From the NCBI GenBank assembly GCA_013001885.1, contig JABDLD010000023.1:1-64000 (forward strand): DNA of 64,000 nt. Direction: 5' to 3'. The notes beneath the pieces were generated by a model. The model saw only the letters and a list, made by a program, of their open reading frames with translations, was not told where the DNA came from and searched no databases. Shown piece by piece: positions 44,374-53,450 of this stretch. Position numbers and translations under genes: made by a program. This DNA comes from Lysobacterales bacterium (lineage in GTDB: Bacteria > Pseudomonadota > Gammaproteobacteria > Xanthomonadales > SZUA-36). The first letter of the stretch is position 1; each line of letters opens with the position of its first letter.

Positions 44374-45882
44374 TCAAGTCTGAGTGTTGCCGTGATGGGT
44401 TCGCGACAATCGATTCATCAGCGGCAGCACGGCAATGGCGATCACCGTGCAGACGAGTGCGGCAACGCCCAGCTTGTTGAACAGGCTGGTATAGATCGGC
44501 AGCGACTCGAGCGGGTCAGTAATATTTCGCGGCACGCTGGCAAAGGTGGCAACGACGCCGCCGAGATACTGTGAAACACCGGAAGCAACGAAATAAGCAC
44601 CCATCATGAACCCGCCCATGCGGGCCGGCACGTAGCGTGCCACCATCGCCAGGCCCAGGCCGCTGACCAGCAGTTCCCCCAGCGAGATAGCGCCGTATCC
44701 CCATACCATCAACCACGAGGAAACCAGGCCGCGTTCATCAGCCAGGTGACTCGAAGCGCCGTAAATGAAAAAACCGGCGGCCACGATCACGAATCCGATG
44801 GCAAATTTGGCGGCGATGGAAATATCCTTGCCGGCCTTTCCCGCATGCGTGTAGGCCCAGGCAAGGATCGGGCTGAGGATGAATATCCAGATGGGATTGA
44901 ACGCCTGGAACTGCGCCGGCGACCAGTCCCACAAGTGGACGCCGAAAACGACGAAAGCCGGATCGACGTTGCGCAGAGCGAACAGGGCCAGCGATGTCGA
45001 CATCTGCTGGTAAAAAATGAAATAAAAGACCGTTTGCACCGTCAACACCAGGGCTGCAATCAGTCCCGCGCGCTCATGGCGCTCGCCGGTGCTGATCAGG
45101 TAGGCGAAAATGCCGATCACCACGACTCCGGCCAGGTAGACGAAGGCGCGTGCAACGCCCTCGTGCTCCAGGATATACGCAGACAGGAACACAAATGCGA
45201 CGCTTCCGGCCAGAACGGCGCCCAGCTTGCTCCAATTCAGCGGCAGGTCGTCCGGTTCTGAGCCGATGTGATCCATGGTGCGGCGCATCAGCCAGTAATT
45301 GACCAGGCCCAGCACCAGGCCGATAGCGCAGACGGCGAAAGCCACGTGCCAGCCCAGCTCGTTGCCGTAGTTTTCGTTGACGTAGTCCTTCAGCCAGGGC
45401 GTCAGCAACTGCGAGATCATCGCCCCCAGGTTGACCGCCATGTAATAAATGGTGAAGGCGCTGTCGATCTTGGAGTCATCACCTTCGTAGATCTTGCGCA
45501 CCAGGTTGCCGGCATTGGCCTTGAACAGGCCATTGCCCACCACGATTACGCTCAGTGCGAAAAACAGGAACCAGACACTCTGGCCCGGCACCACCATCAG
45601 GCTGTAGCCGACGGACAGGACCACGGCGCCTAGCAACATCGTGCGGCGGGTTCCCAGCACCTTGTCGCCAATCCAGCCACCGATGGCCGGTGCGACGTAG
45701 ATCAAGGCCGCGGCTGCACCCCATACAAGAGTGGCGCGTTCGTCGGGAAAGCCCAGCCGCTGCACCATGTAGTACACGATGAGCGCCTGCATACCGTAAA
45801 AGCCAAAGCGTTCCCACATCTCGATCAGGAAGATCGTCGTGAAAGAGCGGGTCTGGGATTGAGGTGCGGGCATCGTGTTCAT
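44374..45882 (-). CDS. POT-family proton-dependent oligopeptide transporter
   Basis: A 502-residue major-facilitator protein of the PTR2/POT family with about 14 membrane helices. EMWERFGFYGMQALIVYYM holds the ExxER proton-coupling motif and the conserved FYGM. GNGLFKANAGNLVRKIYEG and the long FTIYYMAVNLGA segment are also family-typical. It imports di- and tripeptides. The ATG at 45882 places the ExxER helix at the usual distance from the start. It lies behind pstS on the same strand, separated by the likely Pho promoter region. Confidence 0.92.
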   Translation of the reverse strand: MNTMPAPQSQTRSFTTIFLIEMWERFGFYGMQALIVYYMVQRLGFPDERATLVWGAAAALIYVAPAIGGWIGDKVLGTRRTMLLGAVVLSVGYSLMVVPGQSVWFLFFALSVIVVGNGLFKANAGNLVRKIYEGDDSKIDSAFTIYYMAVNLGAMISQLLTPWLKDYVNENYGNELGWHVAFAVCAIGLVLGLVNYWLMRRTMDHIGSEPDDLPLNWSKLGAVLAGSVAFVFLSAYILEHEGVARAFVYLAGVVVIGIFAYLISTGERHERAGLIAALVLTVQTVFYFIFYQQMSTSLALFALRNVDPAFVVFGVHLWDWSPAQFQAFNPIWIFILSPILAWAYTHAGKAGKDISIAAKFAIGFVIVAAGFFIYGASSHLADERGLVSSWLMVWGYGAISLGELLVSGLGLAMVARYVPARMGGFMMGAYFVASGVSQYLGGVVATFASVPRNITDPLESLPIYTSLFNKLGVAALVCTVIAIAVLPLMNRLSRTHHGNTQT

Positions 45883-46098
45883 GTGGCTTCCAGTACTAAA
45901 AATCGGACCGGCTAAGGATACCGCAATCAAACCAGGCGGTCAGACCAAATGTGAACGAACCTGGATGACGCACAACCGCGACCTGGTAAGGCTCAACTGC
46001 ACCCCATTCAAGAGTGGCCGTTCCGTAGCGTCGCCCCGTGCCTGCTCGCGTTGTATCATGCACCGGTGCAGTGACTGGAAACACAAAAGGATTCGTTT

Positions 46099-47025
46099 GT
46101 GACCATTTCAAAGGCAAAGCTGGATGCGGTCGTCGCATCCATCAGTTCGGTACTGATCGGCAAAGAACAGGAGGTCAGGATCGCACTGGCCTGTCTGCTG
46201 GCCCGGGGTCACCTGTTGATCGAGGATTTGCCCGGGATGGGCAAGACCACGCTGGCCAATGCGATGGCGCGGGTCCTGGGGCTGGAATTCAATCGCGTCC
46301 AGTTCACCAGCGATCTGCTGCCTGCCGACATTGTCGGGGTCTCTGTGTATGAGCGTTCCGAGGGCGCATTCCGGTTCCATCCCGGGCCGGTGTTTTGCCA
46401 GCTGCTGTTGGCGGACGAGATCAACCGTACGACGCCCAAGACCCAGAGCGCGTTGCTGGAGGCGATGGCCGAGGGCCAGGTCACGGTCGAGGGGCAGACC
46501 CGGGACTTGCCGAAGCCGTTTTTCGTGGTCGCAACGCAAAATCCAGTTCACCATTCGGGCACGTTTCCGCTCCCGGAGTCGCAACTTGACCGTTTTCTGA
46601 TGAGGTTATCCCTGGGCTACCCGGACCTTGCATCGGAAAAATTCATCCTGACCGGCGGTGACCCGCGTGCCCGTCTGGGCGGGTTGGTACCCCTGCTTTC
46701 CGTTGCAGAGCTCCTGGCCCTGCAGGACGAGGTCGACGCGGTCAGCGTGGCGGAACCCGTGGTGGACTATCTGCAGCGGCTGATCCAGTTTACCCGCACC
46801 AGCGAAATCTTCGAGTACGGCCTGTCACCCCGGGCGGCCTTGGCAATCCTGCAATCGGCCAAGGCCATCAGCCTGCTCTCAGGCCGGGCGTTTGTCATTC
46901 CGGAAGACGTCCAGGCCGTGTTTCCGGCGGTCGCTGATCACCGGCTGCAGGGCGCCGGCCGGGGCCATGACAGCGGCAGCCGCGTTCTCATCGACAAGGT
47001 GCTGGACGCGGTTGACGTCATCTGA
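46099..47025 (+). CDS. MoxR-family AAA+ ATPase
   Basis: A 308-residue AAA+ chaperone-type ATPase starting at GTG. Walker A is DLPGMGKTTLA, Walker B is LLLADEINRTTPKTQSALLEAM, and VVATQNPVHHSGTFPLPESQLDRF holds sensor 1 and the arginine finger. The C-terminal lid has SPRAALAILQSAKAISLLSGR. MoxR proteins remodel or activate partner proteins, usually DUF58 and VWA proteins. It starts a three-gene operon with DUF58 and TgpA-like genes. Confidence 0.93.
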   Translation: MTISKAKLDAVVASISSVLIGKEQEVRIALACLLARGHLLIEDLPGMGKTTLANAMARVLGLEFNRVQFTSDLLPADIVGVSVYERSEGAFRFHPGPVFCQLLLADEINRTTPKTQSALLEAMAEGQVTVEGQTRDLPKPFFVVATQNPVHHSGTFPLPESQLDRFLMRLSLGYPDLASEKFILTGGDPRARLGGLVPLLSVAELLALQDEVDAVSVAEPVVDYLQRLIQFTRTSEIFEYGLSPRAALAILQSAKAISLLSGRAFVIPEDVQAVFPAVADHRLQGAGRGHDSGSRVLIDKVLDAVDVI

Positions 47026-47044
47026 GGGCGTCGTCAAACCGGTT

Positions 47045-48043
47045 ATGAATCCGCTGTCACGCATCCGGAACGCATTCCGCCGCCGCTTTCGGCTGTGGAT
47101 CGACCGCCGCACCGTGATAGAAAGCGAGTGCCGCCTCAACCACCGTCGCCTTTATATATTTCCGTCCCGAGCAGGCTTTGGCTTCATCGCCCTGGTGGCC
47201 GCGCTTTGGTTGTTGGCAACAAATTTTGAAAACAACCTGGTCTTTATTCTCTGTTTTCTGCTGTTGGCTCTATTCGTCGTCAGCATTCACTTCACGCACG
47301 GCACGCTTTCCGGATTGCGGGTCAAGCCGGTTCGCGCAGAGTCCGTATTCAAAGGCGACGCAGCCGCTGTCGAGCTTTGCTTGAGCCAGGGCAAGGCACG
47401 GCGACGCGAACAGATTTCATTGCGTTTCGCCGGTGCTGAGCCCCTGATGGTCTCCCTCGAGAAAGCCGGTGACACGCTGGTAACCGTGCTGGCGCCAACC
47501 ACCCGGCGAGGCTTTCTCGATCCCGGCCTGTTGACGATCGACAGCGTGTACCCGCTGGGTCTTCTGCGCGTGTGGAGCTACGTTCATTTTCGCTTCGACG
47601 CAGCCGTTTACCCGGCCCCCGTGACGGACCAGGCGCGCACTGCCGCCCGGCGCGGATCCGGTGATAGCCACTACTCGGGGACGTCCGGCTCGGAAGACTA
47701 TGTCGGCTTGAAAACCTACGAAGTCGGCGAGTCCCTCCGGCATGTTGCATGGAAACAATACGCGCGCGAGCAGGGGCTGTGGTCCAAGCAGTACGGCGAT
47801 CCCGCCGACAGCCGGGTATGGGTGGATTGGGACGACTATACCGGCATGGACACCGAGCAGCGCCTGGCGCGGATGAGCTGGCAGGTCTGCGAATGCGATT
47901 CCCATCGCAAGGTATACGGACTGCGATTGCCTGGCATCGAGTTGGCGCCCGACCGGGGAATGGCGCATCGGCAGGCGGCTCTCCGACGGCTGGCGCTGCA
48001 CGGTATTGAGGATGTTGTTGGGGAGATAAATGAAACGGCCTGA
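47045..48043 (+). CDS. DUF58 domain membrane protein
   Basis: A 332-residue protein with two N-terminal membrane helices (AGFGFIALVAALWLLATNF, LVFILCFLLLALFVV), then a soluble beta-rich region and the DUF58 core (GSEDYVGLKTYEVGESLRHVAWKQYARE). ATG 47045 is chosen because the frame before it overlaps the moxR gene. Its 3' end overlaps the transglutaminase gene by 14 bases. DUF58 proteins act with MoxR; the process is unknown. Confidence 0.9.
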   Translation: MNPLSRIRNAFRRRFRLWIDRRTVIESECRLNHRRLYIFPSRAGFGFIALVAALWLLATNFENNLVFILCFLLLALFVVSIHFTHGTLSGLRVKPVRAESVFKGDAAAVELCLSQGKARRREQISLRFAGAEPLMVSLEKAGDTLVTVLAPTTRRGFLDPGLLTIDSVYPLGLLRVWSYVHFRFDAAVYPAPVTDQARTAARRGSGDSHYSGTSGSEDYVGLKTYEVGESLRHVAWKQYAREQGLWSKQYGDPADSRVWVDWDDYTGMDTEQRLARMSWQVCECDSHRKVYGLRLPGIELAPDRGMAHRQAALRRLALHGIEDVVGEINETA

Positions 48044-50039
48044 CTGGCAACTTTCGCGCAACGGTCTGTTCTGGGTCCTGCTGGCTTTTTCCGCCGTTGT
48101 CGTGCTGCACCTCGAGCACTTGCCGCCCTGGGTCACCGCCCTGGCGGGCTTGTGTGTGCTGTGGCGTATCCTGGAGTACCGCGGCGTGGTTCCGTTTCCG
48201 CCCTGGCCGCTCAAGGCTGCTCTGGTCGCCGGGTGCATGGTCGGGCTGACACTGGTTTATCCGTCCCTGCTTGGGCTGGAGCCCATGCTCTCTATGCTGG
48301 TGGCGGGTTTCGGGCTGAAGTTGCTGGAAATGCATCACAAGCGGGATGCCGTCGTGCTTGTTTACCTGGCTTTTTTTGCGACGGCCGTCGATTGCGTGTT
48401 CTCCGTGGAAATCACTACCTTCATCCTGGTGCTGCTGACTTTCATGATTGCCACGACCGCACTGATCAGTATCAACCAATCTAATACACGCAGCTTTTCC
48501 ATGCGCCCCTTGATGATCGCACTCAGGATACTGGCAACCGCGCTACCGCTGATGCTGGCATTATTCCTGGTCGTGCCGAGGCTGGGCGCTCTGTGGTCCA
48601 TTCCGATGCCCAAAAACCAGGCCCGGACCGGTGTGGGGGACACGCTTTCACCGGGCGGGATCTCGCAGCTTGTTGGATCCGACGAACTGGCATTTCGTGC
48701 CCGTTTTGACGGCGAGATTCCCGGTCGTGAGCGTCTTTATTGGCGAGGGCTCGTGTTCTCACAATTTGATGGAAGGGAGTGGAAGCAGGCGGATTTTTTA
48801 CGGCCCGGCTTGTCGATCTTTCGGGGTCGTGGAGACGAGAACGTTGAAAGACTTGGCGATGCGATCCGCTATACCGTGACCATGGAGCCCACCAACAGGC
48901 ATTGGCTGTTCGCTCTTGCGACGCCGGCGACCTTGGAGCGAGGCATCCGCCTGATGCGGGATTCACGACTGGTCAGCGCCAACGAGATCAGCCTGAGGCG
49001 CAGTTACAATGTGCGTTCCTGGCTGGATTACCGCCTGGAGCCGGAGGAACTGGACCCGCGCAGCGCGGAGTTGGAGCGTTTCATACCGACCGGCTCAAAT
49101 CCTGAAACCACGCGGGTGGCCCGGGAATGGGCGCAGGAAACGCCGGATGCTGAGAACCTGATCATGCGCGTGCTGCAACTCTACAACCAGTCCTTTATCT
49201 ATACGCTGGAACCTCCGTTGCTTGGTGAACAAGCCGTCGATGAGTTCCTGTGGGGGACGCGGCGCGGTTTCTGCGAGCATTTTGCGTCGAGTTTTGCATT
49301 TTTTATGCGCGCGGCCGGTTACCCGGCGCGCGTGGTGGTCGGCTATCTCGGCGGCGAGATCCACCCCACCGAAAACTTTGTCACGGTTCGGCAATACGAC
49401 GCCCATGCCTGGGCCGAGGTCTGGATCAGGGGCCGAGGCTGGATACGTGTTGACCCGACGGCGGCGGTTGCCCCGGAGCGGGTTGAAATGAGCCTGGCCG
49501 ACCTGTTCAGCAATGAGGAGGGTTTTCTCGCGGGCAGCCCGTTGAGCCTGCTTCGGTTTCGCGATTTTGGACTGGTTAACTGGATCATCCTGCAGCGCGA
49601 TTACCTCGACTACGCCTGGGCGACCTGGGTGCTGGGTTACGACCGTCGCCAACTCGAGGTGCTTGAACGCCTTCTGGGCCAAGTCAATGCGTTTCGGCTG
49701 GGCCTGCTGTTCATGGTGGCTGCCGGCATTTCGCTGCTGCCGTACCTGGTCATCCGGCTGATGCACCGCCGGCGGAACAGGCCGGATCCGCGGGACGCCC
49801 TGATCAGCCAGTTTTGCGCAAAAATGGCCCGGGCCGGTTTACCGCGCAGGACCGGCGAAGGTGTTCTCGGCTATGCCCGCCGGATCTCGGAGGAAGAGCC
49901 GCGAGTTGAACATGAGGCGATGGAGATCGCCAGGTCGTATGTTTCGCAGCGGTATGACGAACGCGCCCCTCAACGGCTCGACGAACTGCGCAAAATGGTT
50001 CGGCGTTTTAACCCGACGACGGTGAAGTCAGCTGGGTAA
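48030..50039 (+). CDS. tgpA: TgpA-like membrane transglutaminase-domain protein (DUF3488)
   Basis: A 669-residue protein. Five or six N-terminal membrane helices (about residues 10-195, DUF3488) are followed by a periplasmic transglutaminase domain (about residues 340-490) with Cys415 in RRGFCEHFASSF, His459 in YDAHAWAEVW and Asp475 in IRVDPTAAV, a complete papain-like triad. Another helix (GLLFMVAAGISLLPYLVIRL) precedes a cytoplasmic tail resembling DUF4129. Pseudomonas TgpA is essential for growth; its substrate is not settled. It completes the MoxR-DUF58-TgpA operon. Confidence 0.92.
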   Translation: MKRPDWQLSRNGLFWVLLAFSAVVVLHLEHLPPWVTALAGLCVLWRILEYRGVVPFPPWPLKAALVAGCMVGLTLVYPSLLGLEPMLSMLVAGFGLKLLEMHHKRDAVVLVYLAFFATAVDCVFSVEITTFILVLLTFMIATTALISINQSNTRSFSMRPLMIALRILATALPLMLALFLVVPRLGALWSIPMPKNQARTGVGDTLSPGGISQLVGSDELAFRARFDGEIPGRERLYWRGLVFSQFDGREWKQADFLRPGLSIFRGRGDENVERLGDAIRYTVTMEPTNRHWLFALATPATLERGIRLMRDSRLVSANEISLRRSYNVRSWLDYRLEPEELDPRSAELERFIPTGSNPETTRVAREWAQETPDAENLIMRVLQLYNQSFIYTLEPPLLGEQAVDEFLWGTRRGFCEHFASSFAFFMRAAGYPARVVVGYLGGEIHPTENFVTVRQYDAHAWAEVWIRGRGWIRVDPTAAVAPERVEMSLADLFSNEEGFLAGSPLSLLRFRDFGLVNWIILQRDYLDYAWATWVLGYDRRQLEVLERLLGQVNAFRLGLLFMVAAGISLLPYLVIRLMHRRRNRPDPRDALISQFCAKMARAGLPRRTGEGVLGYARRISEEEPRVEHEAMEIARSYVSQRYDERAPQRLDELRKMVRRFNPTTVKSAG

Positions 50040-50119
50040 GCGTTTCAGGTAGCCGGGCAGTAACGCCCCGACCGTTCTTTGCGGTCCAAAGGACGCGATT
50101 GAGAGAGAGCCAGGTTCCC

Positions 50120-51151
50120 TCACTGGCATTTACCGGTGATCTTCTGTTCCACCGCCCCGGGAATATTGATTATTTCGTAGAACTCATCCATGTAAGCAGC
50201 GATGTTCTGGCGCACGTTCGGCTCCAATTCAGTCTGGTCGGCGACCAGAGCGTATAGTGCGCCCCGGGATTCCTGAAAGTCTGCAATGGAATCTTTGACA
50301 AGGCCATTGTTCGCGCAATAGCCAAGGTAAACGCGCTGACCCACCCGTTCGACCCCCACATCGGTATCGGGTATCGCGTTCGGCGCATTGACAAGACCGG
50401 AAAAGTCGAAGTCATAGGGAATTGCCACCAGCGAGTCGACGTCATATCCGAACATCTCATAGTTGTGGCAACACTCGCCCCTCGACCCGGCAATCGGTGA
50501 AAAATCGAAATTACCGATCAGGTACTGGAACATTGATGTAAGGTTCAGGTGTTTCGGCTCGATGGCGCTGACCTCGGCCTGCTCGATTTCCTGTTCCTCC
50601 CGGCCTATCCGGTCCGCGAGGCGATTCTTGTGCTCGATCAGAAACGCGCTGCGCACCATGCGCCCCCTGCGTTCATCACTGTCCACCCAGGTGACTTCCA
50701 GCAGGCGCACTCTGAAACTCAGGTCGGTCATCAGATTGAGTAACCGATAAGCAAGATACTCTCTTACCACGGACTGCTCGTAGCGCCGGGTGATCTTGCA
50801 ATGAGGGACCATTTTCAGCTTGTTCTGCTGGTCAAACAGCGTGCCCTCTACTTGGGATCGCCTGAAATTCAATGTCACCGGAGGGAAATCACAGTGCTTG
50901 TGCCGGAACCTGCCGCGCGCACGCACCTGAACGTCCAGGTCAACCGTCGTGCCGTCGGCGTCCCTGAAAGAAAAAACACCGGGCAAGTCTTCGGATTCCG
51001 ACCGCTCACGGACCAGCGTGCTCAACGGCGCGGTGATCTCCACCTTCAGCGTGCCCTGAGACTGGAATAGCGGGTCGGCAGAGGCGGCCCCGGCGGCCGG
51101 TATGGCCAGGACCCCAAGCAGGATCATGATCATGCACTGTATGGCTTTCAT
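50120..51151 (-). CDS. Secreted CotH-like conserved protein, paralogue of the protein at 980-2119
   Basis: A 343-residue exported protein (signal peptide ending near ASA-DP). Motifs in order match the paralogue: DPLFQSQGTLKVEI, ARGRFRHKHCDFPPVTLNF, KMVPHC, VREYLAYRLLNLMTDLSFRVRLLEVTW, FLIEHKNRLADRIG, YLIGNFDFS, PYDFDFSGLVNAPNAIPDTD and QRVYLGYC. The RG strand, long REYLAYRL helix and PYDFD near the end resemble CotH-type atypical kinases, but I see no proof of nucleotide binding. Six or more Cys suggest periplasmic disulphides. It stands alone, converging on TgpA. Confidence 0.77.
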   Translation of the reverse strand: MKAIQCMIMILLGVLAIPAAGAASADPLFQSQGTLKVEITAPLSTLVRERSESEDLPGVFSFRDADGTTVDLDVQVRARGRFRHKHCDFPPVTLNFRRSQVEGTLFDQQNKLKMVPHCKITRRYEQSVVREYLAYRLLNLMTDLSFRVRLLEVTWVDSDERRGRMVRSAFLIEHKNRLADRIGREEQEIEQAEVSAIEPKHLNLTSMFQYLIGNFDFSPIAGSRGECCHNYEMFGYDVDSLVAIPYDFDFSGLVNAPNAIPDTDVGVERVGQRVYLGYCANNGLVKDSIADFQESRGALYALVADQTELEPNVRQNIAAYMDEFYEIINIPGAVEQKITGKCQ

Positions 51152-51470
51152 CGTTTTCCTCTAACACCTGATCATTGCAACGGTTTCCATTCTACGCTGC
51201 CGGCGCCGAAAGCAGCAGTGCCCGACATGTTGTCATAAAAATGGGTTCCATTTACGAATTCTGATGCCGAGCCATCATTTATTCCAGCTACGCCCTTTTG
51301 CGTATACAAACCCGTCGTGCTCTCCTACAGTAAGAGCACGGACAGAGCACCGGAACGCCGAGTGCGGCCTTCTACGCGGCCCAATTAACCATGAGCGGCA
51401 TGAATTTGTGGTACCAGGCGTGTCCGGTCTACTGCCGTTAAATTATTCAACGATAGCAAGGAGGGAGATT
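51152..51470. other. Intergenic region with inverted repeat between divergent genes
   Basis: About 320 bases between the starts of the CotH-like gene and the secreted-protein gene at 51471. It holds a perfect seven-base inverted repeat, CGTGCTC (51316-51322) and GAGCACG (51334-51340), with a further GAGCAC shortly after, which may be regulatory. AAGGAGGGAG lies just before the ATG at 51471. No gene is evident. Confidence 0.5.
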
Positions 51471-52253
51471 ATGAAGAAAGTTTTGATGGTGCTTGCCACG
51501 GGCGGGCTGATTTGCACATTTGCGACAAGTACGGCGCTTGCCGATTCGCATGAGGAGGGCGGACTGGATCACGCATCGCCGATCGAGTTGTTTGCCTGTA
51601 GCTATAACGAAGGCAAAGGCCCTGCGGATCTTGACAAAGCGGTAGATGGCTGGAACCAATGGGCGGACAAGCACAACCAGACTCATTATTCCGCCTGGAC
51701 GCTGGTGCCGTACTATTCCAGCCCGGAGCAGGAATTCGATGTGCTGTGGCTGGGCGGTGCGCCAAACGCGGCGAGCCTTGGCCGCGGGCAGGACCTCTGG
51801 TTGGCAACGGGCGGCAATGAGGCCCAAGGCTTCAATGAAGCCCTGAACTGCACGGCTCATTCAAATTTCGCCACTCTGCAGTTCAAGAAGCCGCCAGAAC
51901 GGGAAAATCCGAACAATATCGTGGTCTCGTTCTCCGACTGCAATATGGCGGACGGCGTTGTTTTCGATGACCTGGTACCCAGCCTGATGGAATGGGCTAA
52001 ATACCGCGAAAGCGAAGGTTCGAAGTCCGGCATGTGGGTTCTGTTCCCGGCCTATGGCGGCGGCGGAGAAGATTTTGACTTCAAATTCGTCGCATCCTGG
52101 CAGAATCTCGAGGAGCAGGGCGTAGACTACGATCAATACAACCAGAGCGGCTGGAAAAAGGGCAATGAGCTCTTTCAGGGTAAGCTCGATTGTGATTCCT
52201 CACGCGTTTACCTCGGAACCAACCGTCGTATGGGAGCCCCCGACAGCGGCTGA
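51471..52253 (+). CDS. Secreted protein of unknown function
   Basis: A 260-residue exported protein (signal peptide ends near ALA-DS). The mature part has a twofold look: NQTHYSAWTLVPYYSSPEQEFDVLWLGGAPNA in the first half and SKSGMWVLFPAYGGGGEDFDFKFVASWQN in the second share a WxLxPxYxxxxxxFDxxxxxxxxN pattern. That suggests an internal duplication of a small alpha/beta (possibly ferredoxin-like) unit. A near-ideal Shine-Dalgarno sequence, AAGGAGG, predicts strong translation. I do not recognise a named family. A 14-bp hairpin follows the stop. Confidence 0.75.
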   Translation: MKKVLMVLATGGLICTFATSTALADSHEEGGLDHASPIELFACSYNEGKGPADLDKAVDGWNQWADKHNQTHYSAWTLVPYYSSPEQEFDVLWLGGAPNAASLGRGQDLWLATGGNEAQGFNEALNCTAHSNFATLQFKKPPERENPNNIVVSFSDCNMADGVVFDDLVPSLMEWAKYRESEGSKSGMWVLFPAYGGGGEDFDFKFVASWQNLEEQGVDYDQYNQSGWKKGNELFQGKLDCDSSRVYLGTNRRMGAPDSG

Positions 52254-52277
52254 ATCTTATCGTTACAAATGTAAATC

Positions 52278-52312
52278 AACGATCAGGCACCCGGGCAAGG
52301 TGCCTGATCGTT
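52278..52312 (+). terminator. Strong intergenic hairpin without T-tract
   Basis: AACGATCAGGCACC (52278-52291) and GGTGCCTGATCGTT (52299-52312) form a perfect 14-bp stem with a seven-base loop. It lies 24 bases after the stop of the secreted-protein gene and 15 bases before the ATG of the next lipoprotein. No run of T follows, so it may stabilise the upstream mRNA or limit read-through rather than act as a classic terminator. Confidence 0.6.
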
Positions 52313-52327
52313 ATGGGGTCATTAAAA

Positions 52328-52990
52328 ATGCGGCTTCTTTCTATCAAGTTAATGTTTCTGGTTGCGATTTTGCTTAGTGCTTGTGATTTCTGGCCAAAGG
52401 ATCTAAAGCTATTGGCGGAGTCGATCGCCCAGCAAGTTTCCGGCGAGACGACGGCCTGGCTGGTTGGCAGAAACGTCGTGGTTATCGATGTGGCAAGCTC
52501 ACCGCTTTATCGCGCAGATCCACTGGAATTGGAAACCATGGCAACTGATATTGCCAAGCAAACCATCGCCTTCTCCACAGCGCCGCTGGAAAGCATCGCG
52601 ATCACTTTTCATGAAGGCGCAGTCTCTGCAGACCCGGGGAAAACGCGTGAGTATATTTTTCTGGTAATGGAGAACCGCCCGGTTCTGCAGCCTTACCTGG
52701 ACTACGATGCCACGGGGCCACTGACTCATTATGAGGTGCAGGCTGCTTTTGACCGCCTGGGCGAGTCCTTGCCTGAGGAACAAAGGGGATGCGTCCTGAA
52801 AGAAATGGAGATGCGCGCTGGGGCTGCCGGGGACCCGGAGACGCTGGACCCAATGAGCCTGGAGTTTCTGTCCGCCGAGAGCTGGGATGACCTGGGCGCT
52901 TTCAACAGACGCATTATCCTGGCGCAGGCGATAACGGCGAGGGCCTTGTTCGTTTGCGCCAGCAAACGAAAGGCTGAGGTTACCCCCTGA
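52328..52990 (+). CDS. Lipoprotein of unknown function
   Basis: A 220-residue lipoprotein with signal LLSIKLMFLVAILLSAC (lipobox LLSAC). The mature region has no motif I recognise; YIFLVMENRPVLQPYLDYD and two late Cys (GCVLKEM and FVCASK) stand out. ATG 52328 is preferred over ATG 52313, which abuts the hairpin and leaves no room for a ribosome-binding site. It follows the secreted-protein gene and may be read through the hairpin. Confidence 0.7.
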   Translation: MRLLSIKLMFLVAILLSACDFWPKDLKLLAESIAQQVSGETTAWLVGRNVVVIDVASSPLYRADPLELETMATDIAKQTIAFSTAPLESIAITFHEGAVSADPGKTREYIFLVMENRPVLQPYLDYDATGPLTHYEVQAAFDRLGESLPEEQRGCVLKEMEMRAGAAGDPETLDPMSLEFLSAESWDDLGAFNRRIILAQAITARALFVCASKRKAEVTP

Positions 52991-53019
52991 TTAGTGGCCA
53001 GTGCTGGCCCGTCTGCCTT

Positions 53020-53400
53020 TTAAACGTAGCAGAAGACGTCCAGTTTGTTGCCATCCAGGTCACGGAAGTAGGCTGCGTAAAAACCTTCGCCACCCTCTGC
53101 GCGCAAACCCGGAGCACCTTCATCAGCACCGCCGAGTTCCAGCGCCTTCTCGTGTAATCGATCAACCAAATCGCGCGATTCGACCGAGATGCCAACCATC
53201 ACACCATTTCCCACAGTAGCCGGCTTGCAGTCGTAGGGTGTCATTATGCAAAGCATCGGTTTGTCCATGGCTGCGCCCCACGCATGGCCGCGTTCACCAA
53301 ATTCCATCATGCGGGTGACGCCCATTTCAGCGAGCAAGGTATCGTAGAAAGAAGTAGCACGGGGTATGTCATTGGTGCCAAGAACCACATATCCAATCAT
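53020..53400 (-). CDS. VOC-family (glyoxalase-fold) small protein
   Basis: A 126-residue single VOC domain. MIGYVVLGTNDIPRATSFYDTLLAEMG starts the fold, GNGVMVGISVESRDLVDRLHEKALELGG the second half, and YAAYFRDLDGNKLDVFCYV ends it. The terminal Glu metal ligand of glyoxalase I is Asp-like here (NKLDVF), so metal catalysis is uncertain. AGAGGAAA precedes the ATG at 53400. It follows the CNNM/CBS gene on the same strand. Confidence 0.85.
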   Translation of the reverse strand: MIGYVVLGTNDIPRATSFYDTLLAEMGVTRMMEFGERGHAWGAAMDKPMLCIMTPYDCKPATVGNGVMVGISVESRDLVDRLHEKALELGGADEGAPGLRAEGGEGFYAAYFRDLDGNKLDVFCYV

Positions 53401-53450
53401 TGTAATTTCCTCTTGGGTTGAAATGATACTTTGAGCCTTTGTCGACTGGC

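Noticed and set aside
46892-47044. Longer DUF58 start inside moxR
   Set aside because: The added residues translate moxR in another frame and show no membrane or family character.
47349-48479. Minus-strand open frame of about 376 codons
   Set aside because: Antisense to DUF58 and TgpA genes; low-complexity basic translation.
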